This document shows, piece by piece, positions 1 to 9,183 of a stretch of DNA of 64,000 nucleotides. Origin of the DNA: Herbiconiux solani NBRC 106740 (GTDB taxonomy: Bacteria; Actinomycetota; Actinomycetes; Actinomycetales; Microbacteriaceae); assembly GCF_001571005.1 (NCBI RefSeq), contig NZ_BCST01000010.1, forward strand, positions 44,477-108,476. Reading direction: 5' to 3'. The notes under the pieces are model-generated. The model was not told where the DNA came from, made no database searches, and was given only the letters and a program-made list of their open reading frames with translations. Each line of letters opens with the position of its first letter. Position 1 is the stretch's first letter. The translations under genes were made by a program, and so were the position numbers.

Positions 1-53
1 TGTGAGCGGCAGGCCAGACGCCGGTGCAGGCCCGGTCTCGCGCCGCGGCCCGC

Positions 54-923
54 TCACTCAGCGACGGTGACGTCGAGCCCCTCGGCCCGCAGCCGCGCGA
101 GCTCGGCCTCGAACGTCGGGCGGCCCTCGTCGGGCGCCGCGGTGACGAGCTGCTCGAAGCGGTCGAGGGCTCCGATCACCCCGAGACTCGTGCGCCCCAG
201 CTTCGACGGGTCGGCGACGACGACGGCCCGGTCGGCGGCGGCCAGCATGGCGCGCTTCAGCTCGGTCTCGGGCAGGTTGACGTTCGTGACGCCCGCCGCC
301 GCATCCACACCGGTGCAGCCGATGAAGGCGAGATCGGCGCGGATGCCCGTCAGCAGCATCGACGCATAGGGCGCGACCAGCGAGTGCTGCAGCGGGCGCA
401 GGGTGCCGCCGGTGACCACGACCGTGAAGCGCGGGATGGCCGGTTCGAGCGCCAGGGCGATCGACAGACCGTTGGTGATCACCACGACGTCCTCCAGCCC
501 GTCCTCCTCGGCCCGGCGAAGCAGTGCGTCGGCCACCGCGGCGGTGGTGGTGCCCACGTCGAGCAGCACGCTCGAGCCGCTCTCGACCAGGGCGGCGGCC
601 GCGCGGCCGATCCGCTGCTTCTGGTCGGCAGAGGATTCGCGGGCCAGTTCGAACGGGGGCTCGCTACGATCGGCGAGGCCGCGGAGCATCGCCCCGCCGT
701 GCACTCGGTCGAGCACGCCGTCGCGCTCGAGGGCCGCGAGGTCGCTCCGCACCGTGACCTCCGAGACGCCGAGCTCGCGGCTGAGCACCGCCACACGGGC
801 GAAGCCGGTGGCCGACACGAGCTCGATCAGGCGGACCCGCCGGGCAGCGGCCGGCGCAGCAGGCACGGCAGTCGCAGCGGGCACGGTAGTAACGGCGGTG
901 GGCTGCGGCACGGATCCGTCCAT
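54..923 (-). CDS. DeoR/GlpR-family transcriptional regulator
   Basis: A 289-residue DeoR-type repressor. After an Ala/Pro-rich N-terminus of about 27 residues comes the DeoR helix-turn-helix (RELGVSEVTVRSDLAALE, about residues 48-65), then a DeoRC sugar-phosphate sensor domain with the typical LDVGTTTAAVA and GGTLRP segments. It is divergent from galTKE, so the simplest inference is that it controls that operon in response to a sugar phosphate. The ATG at 923 is preceded by TAAGCT (930-935, minus strand) with a 6-nt gap and no Shine-Dalgarno sequence, which suggests a leaderless mRNA. The extended N-terminus is longer than usual for the family. Family assignment is firm; target and effector are inferred. 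Confidence 0.88.
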   Translation of the reverse strand: MDGSVPQPTAVTTVPAATAVPAAPAAARRVRLIELVSATGFARVAVLSRELGVSEVTVRSDLAALERDGVLDRVHGGAMLRGLADRSEPPFELARESSADQKQRIGRAAAALVESGSSVLLDVGTTTAAVADALLRRAEEDGLEDVVVITNGLSIALALEPAIPRFTVVVTGGTLRPLQHSLVAPYASMLLTGIRADLAFIGCTGVDAAAGVTNVNLPETELKRAMLAAADRAVVVADPSKLGRTSLGVIGALDRFEQLVTAAPDEGRPTFEAELARLRAEGLDVTVAE

Positions 924-941
924 GGCTCGAGCTTACAGAAG

Positions 942-988
942 TGAAAGCGGATGCGCGGCTTGACTTTCGTTTTCATAAGTGCCGTAAT
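942..988 (+). promoter_or_regulatory. galT promoter with DeoR-like operator repeats
   Basis: TTGACT (960-965) and CGTAAT (983-988) are separated by 17 bp, giving a plausible sigma-A type promoter whose start point would coincide with the galT GTG at 995. Overlapping it are TGAAAG (942-947) and TTTCGTTTTCA (965-975), a near-inverted pair and direct T-rich repeats of the kind DeoR-family repressors bind. Binding by the adjacent DeoR protein is inferred. Confidence 0.55.
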
Positions 989-994
989 CGAGGG

Positions 995-2196
<1,202 letters not shown>

Positions 2197-2200
<4 letters not shown>

Positions 2201-3506
2201 CCGCCACCGACGCCGAGAGCGCCCTCGCCCGCGAGGCCGCCGAGGGCTTCGCCGCCCTCTACGGCCGCGCGCCCGAATCCCTCTGGTCGGCACCCGGCCG
2301 AGTGAACCTGATCGGCGAGCACACCGACTACAACGACGGCTTCGTGCTCCCCTTCGCGATCGACCGGCACACGGTGATGGCCGCGGCGCCCCGCACCGAC
2401 CGCCGCATCCGGGTGGCGAGCGCGTCGGCGCCGGCTGCTGCCGCTGACAGCTCCGGGGCCGAAGCCGAAGCCGAAGCCCAGGCCCGAACCGCCGTCGACG
2501 TCGACGTCGACGTCGACGTCGTCGAGTTCGCGATCGACGACCTGGCCCCCGACGCCCTCGACGGCTGGTCGGCCTACCCCCTCGGGGTCGTCTGGGCCGC
2601 CGGCCGCCACGGCGCCGACCTCGCCGCGGTGCACGGCCTCGACCTCTACCTGGTCTCGGACATCCCGATCGGCGCCGGCCTGTCCTCCTCCGCCGCCATC
2701 GAGTCGGTGGTCGCGATCGCGATCGACGAGCTCTGGGGCCTCGGGTACGACCGCGGCACCCTGGCCACGATCGGGCGCCAGGCCGAGAACGAGGCCGTCG
2801 GCGCCCCCACCGGGATCATGGATCAGTCGGCCGTGCTGCTCGGCGAGGCCGGCTCGGCGGTGCTGCTGGACTGCCGGTCGCTCGCGACCGAGGCGGTGCC
2901 CTTGGGTCTGGACGACCAGGACCTCACCATCGTCGTCACCGACACCCGCGTCTCCCACGCCCACGCGACCGGGGGCTACGCGGCGAGGCGTGCCTCCTGC
3001 GAACTCGGGGCGCGCCTGCTCGGGGTCCCCTCGCTCCGCGACGTCGAGGTCGGCGACCTCGGGCGGGCCGAGTCCCTGATGGACGACGAGACCTTCCGTC
3101 GTGTCCGCCACATCGTGACCGAGAACGCCCGGGTGCTCGAACTCGTGGCCCGGCTGCGTGACCAGGGCCCGGGTGCGATCGGCGACCTGCTGGATGCCTC
3201 CCACACCTCGATGCGCGACGACTTCGAGATCTCGGTGCCCGAGCTCGACCTCGCCGTCGAGACCGCGCGGCTGGCCGGAGCGATCGGGTCGCGGATGACG
3301 GGCGGGGGATTCGGCGGCTCGTCGATCGCCCTGATCCGCCGCGACAAGGTCGACGCCCTCCGCGCGGCGCAGCTCGAGGCCTTCGAACGGGGCGGCTACC
3401 GCGCGCCGGTAGTGTTCGAGGTGACACCGTCGCAGGGGGCCGAGCGGATCGAACCGGCCGCTTCACCCCGCGCCGAGACCCCCCTCGCGGGGACGGAGGA
3501 GGCACG

Positions 3507-3510
<4 letters not shown>
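2197..3510 (+). CDS. galK: galactokinase
   Basis: GHMP-family kinase that phosphorylates galactose to galactose-1-phosphate. Family signatures are PGRVNLIGEHTDYN (about residues 33-46), the ATP-binding IPIGAGLSSSAA, and the C-terminal RMTGGGFGGSSI loop. At 437 residues it is about 50 longer than E. coli GalK; much of the excess is a low-complexity segment at about residues 76-108 made of Ala, Glu-Ala and Val-Asp dipeptide repeats, encoded by GCCGAA and GTCGAC iterations (about 2425-2522). It overlaps galT upstream and galE downstream by ATGA, so the three genes form one translationally coupled operon. Confidence 0.94.
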
Positions 3511-4475
<965 letters not shown>

Positions 4476-4512
4476 GAAGAGCGCAGAGCTGACGCCTGCG
4501 CAGAACTGAGAA

Positions 4513-4549
4513 CGGCCGGCCGGGCGGTACATCCACGCCCGGCCGGCCG
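4513..4549. terminator. bidirectional hairpin after galE
   Basis: A 13-bp perfect stem (CGGCCGGCCGGGC at 4513-4525 with its complement at 4537-4549) and 11-nt loop sits between the convergent galE and the DUF2188-like gene. There is no T-tract, as is common in actinobacteria. Confidence 0.75.
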
Positions 4550-4558
4550 CTCGGCAGG

Positions 4559-4747
4559 CTACTCCTCGTCCGGCTTGTGCCCGTGGTGCTCGTGGTGCTC
4601 GGGCCGGCGGTGACCGCCGTAGCGGCGCCCGGCCTCGATCGCCTCTTCCTTCGTGCGGAAGGGGCCGCTCACGTTGCGGGATTCGCCGGAGTTCCGGTTG
4701 TACCAGGAACCGTCCTGGTGATAGGTGTCCACATCATCTTGTGCCAT
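4559..4747 (-). CDS. small DUF2188-like protein
   Basis: A 62-residue soluble protein with the DUF2188 layout: an aromatic/Trp strand (DGSWYNRNSGES) followed by FRTKEEAIEAGRRYG, and then a His-rich tail (HHEHHGHKPDEE). The start is well supported by AAAGGAG seven bases upstream. DUF2188 proteins are small and of unknown function. The His-rich tail might bind metal, but that is speculation. Confidence 0.7.
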   Translation of the reverse strand: MAQDDVDTYHQDGSWYNRNSGESRNVSGPFRTKEEAIEAGRRYGGHRRPEHHEHHGHKPDEE

Positions 4748-4849
4748 GGTGGCTCCTTTGCTAGCTGAGTACTTTCTACTCCGGCCGCGCGTTCCTGTCC
4801 TGCGACAGTCGTCGGAACCGTGCGAACTCGCGAGTCGAGGTCGGCGACC

Positions 4850-5080
4850 TCAGGAGTCGAGGTAGCGGCGGATGAACACCTCGTGCGTGCGGAACCGGAG
4901 GCGCACCCGCACCATCGTGTACCCGAGCTCCCGCAGCTCCTCGGCCGTTCCGCGGGTGAGCCGGATGCGGTCCGGCGGTGCCGTCCAGCCTCCCGCACCG
5001 CGGTAGACGCTCACGATCCTGGGGCGGGCCGACGCCGAGCCGAACTTCTGTGCGCCGTACCGGGTGACGCTGTCAGGCAA
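4850..5080 (-). CDS. small hypothetical protein (76 aa)
   Basis: I start this gene at TTG 5080 because GAGGAGG lies just upstream with good spacing; a longer ATG start at 5185 would add 35 low-quality residues. The product is basic and ends in a strand-rich segment (ELGYTMVRVRLRFRTHEVFIRRYLDS) that could be a small beta-domain. I do not recognise the family; a DUF5703-like assignment is possible but weak. It is separated by about 180 bp from the MFS exporter upstream. Confidence 0.55.
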   Translation of the reverse strand: MPDSVTRYGAQKFGSASARPRIVSVYRGAGGWTAPPDRIRLTRGTAEELRELGYTMVRVRLRFRTHEVFIRRYLDS

Positions 5081-5261
5081 GGGAGCCTCCTCATCGGTCC
5101 GCTGGACCGGAGGGCGATGACGATCGATGTCTCCGGCCCAGCGTTCGGAGCCGACGCGAGCGGGTGGGACGTGCGGCGGCTGCACCGCCAGGTTAGGGCG
5201 TGCCCGAACGCCCGGATAGGCCCCCGAACGGGTCGGGCCGAGGCCGAACGGGGTACCGGGC

Positions 5262-6731
5262 TCAGCGACCCGAGTCCTCGACCCCGATGGCGGCGGCCTG
5301 GGCGCGGCGCTGGGCGAGGGAGGGCGCCAGCGCCGCGGCGATGATCGCGAGCACCGCGACGGCCGCGCAGGCCCAGAACCCGATCGTGAACGCGTCGTCG
5401 GTCGGCAGGCCCTGGGGCGTGCTGTGCGAGGAGATGATCGCCGCGATCACGGCCGTGCCCACGCTGCTGCCGATGGTGCGCGCGATCGTGTTGACGCTGA
5501 TCGCCTCGCCGGTGTTGGTCGCGGGCACGCTCTCGATGATCGCGTTCGAGACGGAGGCGAGGGCCAGGCCGATCCCGGCTCCGGTGAACAGCCCGGAGAC
5601 CACCACCTGCCAGAGCTCGCCGTGGGCGATCGCGGGCAGCACGAACGCCACGGTGGCGAACACGCCGCCGAGCAGCAGCGGGGGCTTGGGCCCGACCTTC
5701 CGCACCAGGATGCCCGCGACCGGCCCGAAGATCACCATCATGATGACGGTGGGCAGCAGGAACAGCCCGGCCTGCGAGACGCTCTCGCCGAATCCGTATC
5801 CCGTCGCGCTGGGCAGCTGCAGCAGGGTCGGCACGAGCACGAAGGTGCCGAACATCGCGAAGCCGAAGACGAGCGCGACGAGGTGGGCCGTCCAGACGCC
5901 GCGGATCCGCATCAGCCGCATGTCGATCAGCGGCTCCTTGACCCTCAGCTCGACGAGCACGAACACGACCGCGGCGATCGCGCCCAGCACCAGCAGCCCG
6001 ATCGTGGCGAAGGAGCCCCAGCCCCAGCGCTCACCCTCGCTGATCGCGAGCAGGATCGACACCACCGAGACGCCCAGGATGCCGGCGCCGAGCAGGTCGA
6101 GACGGCCGGGCGACCGCACGGGTGACTCGGGCATTCCGAAGATCACGCCCAGCAGGGCGACGACGATGAGCACGGCGGGCAGCCAGAACAGCCAGTGCCA
6201 CGAGAGGTTCTCGACGATCGGTCCCGCGGCGACGATGCCGACCCCGGCGCCGATGCCGAAGATCGCCGAGAGCAGGCCGATCGTGACGCTGACGCGCTCC
6301 TTGGGCAGCTCGTCGCGGACGACGCCGATCGAGAGCGGCATGATCGCTCCGGCGGCCCCCTGCAGGGCGCGGGCGACGATCAGCACACCGAGGTTCGGCG
6401 CGACCGCGGCGAGCACGGTCCCGACCAGCAGCAGCGAGAGCACGATGATGAGCACCCGGCGCTTGCCGACCATGTCGCCGAGCCGGCCGAGGATGGGCGT
6501 CAGCACCGCGGCCGAGAGCAGGTACGCCGTCAGCACCCAGGACGCGTCGCTCGTGGCGACCCCGAGATCCTGCCCGATGGTCGCGAGTGCCGGGGCGACG
6601 AGCGACTGCAGCACGGCGAACGAGAGCCCTCCCAGCGAGAGGTACAGAACCACGAGCACCGTGTTCGGGCGCCGCGTGCCGGAGGCGAGGGAGACGGAGC
6701 CGGTCGACGGCTCCTCGGTCGTGCGGGACAT
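5262..6731 (-). CDS. MFS transporter, DHA2 (14-TM) drug exporter type
   Basis: A 489-residue integral membrane protein with the major-facilitator layout of the DHA2 drug:proton antiporter family: an opening TM1, SDASWVLTAYLL typical of the family, GRLGDMVGKRRVL (motif A, about residues 80-93), and about 14 hydrophobic segments. AGGAGA precedes the ATG. It is divergent from a TetR repressor with two palindromic sites between them, the usual arrangement of an inducible efflux pump. Substrate cannot be told from sequence. Confidence 0.88.
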   Translation of the reverse strand: MSRTTEEPSTGSVSLASGTRRPNTVLVVLYLSLGGLSFAVLQSLVAPALATIGQDLGVATSDASWVLTAYLLSAAVLTPILGRLGDMVGKRRVLIIVLSLLLVGTVLAAVAPNLGVLIVARALQGAAGAIMPLSIGVVRDELPKERVSVTIGLLSAIFGIGAGVGIVAAGPIVENLSWHWLFWLPAVLIVVALLGVIFGMPESPVRSPGRLDLLGAGILGVSVVSILLAISEGERWGWGSFATIGLLVLGAIAAVVFVLVELRVKEPLIDMRLMRIRGVWTAHLVALVFGFAMFGTFVLVPTLLQLPSATGYGFGESVSQAGLFLLPTVIMMVIFGPVAGILVRKVGPKPPLLLGGVFATVAFVLPAIAHGELWQVVVSGLFTGAGIGLALASVSNAIIESVPATNTGEAISVNTIARTIGSSVGTAVIAAIISSHSTPQGLPTDDAFTIGFWACAAVAVLAIIAAALAPSLAQRRAQAAAIGVEDSGR

Positions 6732-6756
6732 CGTTCTCCTGGGGTGAGATGGGGGG

Positions 6757-6776
6757 GTGTAAACGTGGGTTTACAC
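6757..6776. promoter_or_regulatory. primary TetR operator, perfect palindrome
   Basis: GTGTAAACGTGGGTTTACAC has perfect 8-bp arms around a 4-bp centre and lies 26 bp upstream of the MFS start, between the exporter and the divergent TetR gene. It is the obvious operator for that regulator; binding is inferred. Confidence 0.8.
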
Positions 6777-6801
6777 AAGCTTCCTCTGGCGGTCACAATA
6801 A

Positions 6802-6817
6802 GTCAACCCGCGTTTAC
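6802..6817. promoter_or_regulatory. secondary, imperfect TetR operator
   Basis: GTCAACCCGCGTTTACA repeats the same half-site (GTTTAC) with one mismatch in the left arm. Its centre is about 43 bp, four helical turns, from the primary operator, so two repressor dimers could lie on the same face of the DNA. Confidence 0.55.
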
Positions 6818-6894
6818 ATCGGAGCCGGGATCGCCTACGGTCGAAGGATGTCCGCAGCCTGACCCGATACGGTGTCCGCGAGAGAGGACCTTCG

Positions 6895-7566
6895 ATGACG
6901 ACGACCCCGCCCCGCCCGCGCGATGCCGAGGACACCCGGCGCCGACTGCTGCACGCCGCCCGCGAGCGCTTCGCCCGGGACGGGTACGTGCCGACCACGG
7001 TGCGCGACATCGCCGCCGACGCCGGCGTCAACGTCGCCCTGATCAATCGGTACTTCGACTCCAAGGAGGGCCTGTTCGAGGCCTGCCTCGCCCGGGTCGC
7101 CGAGGACGCGGGACGCACGCCGTCCTCCGACGGCACGCCGAAGGGCCTGATCGACGCCGTGGTCCGCACCCTCACCGAGGCGCCGGACGGGGAGCAGTCG
7201 CTGCAACTGCTGCTCCTGCTCCGCTCCTCGGGCGACGATCGTGCCGACGTCATCCGCAAGGAGGCGCTGCGCGAATTCGCCGGGATGCTGGCCGGAGCGG
7301 CCGGGAGAGCGGGAGGCGCGAGCGACGACGCCTTGCTCCGGGCCCAGCTCGTGCTGGCCGCCGGCATCGGGGTCGCTCTGTTCCGGCGCTCGTCGGGCCT
7401 CGAGCCGCTCTCGTCGGCCACGACCGACCAGCTCGAAGGCCCGCTCGCCGGCCTCGTCGCGACCCTGCTCGGTCTTCCGGGCGGCGGACCGGAGGCGGAG
7501 CCTACTCGCGCCCCTGCCGCACGGGAAGCCCCTGGGAAACCAGCCGATACCGGCCTACATTCGTAG
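6895..7566 (+). CDS. TetR-family repressor of the adjacent exporter
   Basis: A 223-residue TetR/AcrR regulator. The N-terminal helix-turn-helix is clear (TTVRDIAADAGVNVALINRYFDSKEGLFEA, about residues 40-68, quoted in part), followed by a variable helical ligand domain. AGAGAGGA supplies the ribosome binding site for ATG 6895. It is divergently transcribed from the MFS gene with two operator-like palindromes between, so it most likely represses both genes and is released by an exported compound. Confidence 0.88.
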   Translation: MTTTPPRPRDAEDTRRRLLHAARERFARDGYVPTTVRDIAADAGVNVALINRYFDSKEGLFEACLARVAEDAGRTPSSDGTPKGLIDAVVRTLTEAPDGEQSLQLLLLLRSSGDDRADVIRKEALREFAGMLAGAAGRAGGASDDALLRAQLVLAAGIGVALFRRSSGLEPLSSATTDQLEGPLAGLVATLLGLPGGGPEAEPTRAPAAREAPGKPADTGLHS

Positions 7567-7607
7567 AAGTAATCATCAGTGACGAGATGGTTCAGATGAA
7601 TCCAGGC

Positions 7608-7647
7608 AGCCCCCGGATCCCCGTCCCGTGACGAGGGGCCGGGGGCT
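7608..7647. terminator. terminator between convergent genes
   Basis: AGCCCCCGG (7608-7616) pairs with CCGGGGGCT (7639-7647), with an inner CCCC/GGGG helix, between the 3-prime ends of the TetR gene and the minus-strand gene at 7682. Confidence 0.7.
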
Positions 7648-7681
7648 GTCGTCTTCCCGGGAACTCACACGTCTGCCGGGC

Positions 7682-8017
7682 TCAGAGGTCGTCGTAGTCC
7701 CGCGTGTCCGTCTGCTCGGAGACGGGCTCGCCCTGCGGCCGTGCGGGCGCGAGGTCGCCGATCAAGGCGCGCAGCCGTGCCACGAGTTCGTCGTCGACGA
7801 CGTCGTCGAGGTCCGACTCCTCGGTCTCGGTGACCACCTGGCTCGCCGGGCCGAGGAGCAGGTTCGCTCGGCCGAGGGATCCGTCCTCGTGCCGGACGGG
7901 GATCTCCATCGACCCCGACGTGTTGTTCTTGGCGAGCGCTTCGGCGTAGTCGACGACGGCTTTCGCGATGGCGTGCCCGGTGAGCAGCGAGTCGTTGGCA
8001 TAGTGGATGCGTTCCAT
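7682..8017 (-). CDS. hypothetical protein (111 aa)
   Basis: Begins MERIHYANDSLLTGHAI; I use the ATG at 8017 because upstream in-frame sequence is repeat DNA. The first 75 residues look like a compact alpha/beta domain (AKAVVDYAEALAKNNTSGSMEIPV, then a strand and a short acidic run), the rest is acidic and probably disordered. I do not recognise a family, although similar short proteins beginning with a start-loop and HAIAKAVVDYA helix occur in actinobacteria. It is divergent from the short gene at 8159 across three 19-bp repeats. Confidence 0.65.
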   Translation of the reverse strand: MERIHYANDSLLTGHAIAKAVVDYAEALAKNNTSGSMEIPVRHEDGSLGRANLLLGPASQVVTETEESDLDDVVDDELVARLRALIGDLAPARPQGEPVSEQTDTRDYDDL

Positions 8018-8047
8018 ACCCTGAAGCGTTCTCCCTTCCGTCGTTAT

Positions 8048-8104
8048 CGGCAATGGGTGCGGGATGCGGCAATGGTGCGGTACGGCGGCAATGGATGCGG
8101 GATG
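8048..8104. repeat. three tandem 19-bp repeats
   Basis: Three consecutive copies of CGGCAATGGNTGCGGGATG at 8048-8066, 8067-8085 (more diverged) and 8086-8104 fill most of the space between two divergent genes. Copies 1 and 3 differ by one base. They could be regulator binding sites or simple duplications. Confidence 0.85.
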
Positions 8105-8158
8105 CCGGTGATCGGCGTTGACTGACGGAATCATCACTTTTCAGAATCGGAGACCAGC

Positions 8159-8275
8159 ATGAGCGACCCCAAGCCCGAGCCCCAGACCGACCCCTCGACC
8201 CCCGACCCCGAGACCGTCGACCCCGAGACGGGCACTGAACCCGACGGATCTCCGGTCGAGAACCCCTCCGGTTGA
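8159..8275 (+). CDS. short Pro/Asp/Glu-rich peptide (38 aa)
   Basis: ATG 8159 with GGAG eight bases upstream opens a 38-codon frame ending at TGA 8273-8275. The product is almost entirely Pro, Asp, Glu, Thr and Ser with repeated PDPET/VDPET units and is predicted to be disordered. No family recognised. Coding status rests on the ribosome binding site and clean boundaries only. Confidence 0.4.
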   Translation: MSDPKPEPQTDPSTPDPETVDPETGTEPDGSPVENPSG

Positions 8276-8298
8276 CGACCTGCGCCCGTGACGCGCCG

Positions 8299-8523
8299 TC
8301 AGCGCTCGCGGGCGTGACTGATCGCCCACAGGATGCCGGCGATGATCGCGGCCCACAGCATCCCGAGGCCGAAGATCCAGCCCGGCAGCCGGATGCCCGG
8401 GATCGCGCTCACGGCGAGACCCGCGATCGCGCAGGCGCCGGCGAGGCGCATCAGGCCCTTGGCCACCCTGCGCACGATCACGATCCGGCGGGCGCGCTCC
8501 GTGCGCGACAGCCGATTCCCCAT
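8299..8523 (-). CDS. small membrane protein (74 aa)
   Basis: Begins MGNRLSRTERARRIV and has two hydrophobic segments (about residues 27-44 and 49-68) separated by a short turn, with a basic N-terminus and HARER C-terminus. The start at 8523 fits a leaderless transcript: TAAACT (8531-8536 on the minus strand) lies 7 nt upstream. A longer reading extends into the SRPBCC gene antisense and is rejected. Function unknown. Confidence 0.65.
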   Translation of the reverse strand: MGNRLSRTERARRIVIVRRVAKGLMRLAGACAIAGLAVSAIPGIRLPGWIFGLGMLWAAIIAGILWAISHARER

Positions 8524-8610
8524 GACCTCGAGTTTACCCGGCACCTCGCGCGCTCGACGCCGGAGCAGACGGGGTTGACGAACGCCCATCCGAAGCGAAG
8601 GAGCACCACG

Positions 8611-9072
8611 ATGAGAGACGAATCCCAGGGATTCACCCTGACCCGCGAATTCGACGCCACCCCCGAGGCCATCTGGACGGCCTGGACGGATGCCGACGAG
8701 GCAGCCGCCTGGTGGCATCCCCGCGGCCTCACGACCCCGCGCGACACCGTGAGCATCGACGCCCGTGTCGGTGAGCACTACCGGTACACGATGGTCGACG
8801 AGACGACCGGCGACTCCTACCCCACGGGAGGGGTCTACGTCGAGGTCGAACCGTTCACGCGGTTGGCCTTCACCTGGGGCGATCCGGCGGCCTCGCCCGC
8901 CGATGCCCCGCTGGTCACCGTGACGATCGCCGATCTCGGCGAACTCACCCGGCTGACCTTCGAGATCACGGGCGTCGACGGCATGAGCGGCGACTCGGAC
9001 TTCTTCGACGGCTGGGAGAGCGCCCTCGACGGTCTCGCCGAGCACCTGGGGCAGCTCGGCGTACGCGGCTAG
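8611..9072 (+). CDS. SRPBCC (AHSA1/START-like) domain protein
   Basis: A 153-residue single-domain protein of the Bet v1/START-like fold, AHSA1 subfamily: the opening strand FTLTREFDATPEAIWTAW, the central Trp-rich AAWWHPRGL, the VEPFTRLAFTW strand and the long C-terminal helix (GWESALDGLAEHLGQLG). Such proteins bind small hydrophobic ligands in a deep pocket; the ligand is unknown. GAAGGAG lies 8 bases before ATG 8611. A terminator hairpin follows. Confidence 0.85.
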   Translation: MRDESQGFTLTREFDATPEAIWTAWTDADEAAAWWHPRGLTTPRDTVSIDARVGEHYRYTMVDETTGDSYPTGGVYVEVEPFTRLAFTWGDPAASPADAPLVTVTIADLGELTRLTFEITGVDGMSGDSDFFDGWESALDGLAEHLGQLGVRG

Positions 9073-9110
9073 ACCGCAGCAGCTCCGCAGCCCGTCCCGG
9101 GCCGGACAGG

Positions 9111-9156
9111 CCGATGGCCGGGCACCGCGTCTCACGACGCAATGCCCGGCCATCGG
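9111..9156. terminator. bidirectional terminator hairpin
   Basis: A 14-bp perfect stem (9111-9124 with 9143-9156) between the convergent SRPBCC and peptidase genes. Confidence 0.8.
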
Positions 9157-9183
9157 GCCGTGGGGCGGAGATCCGCCGGGAGG

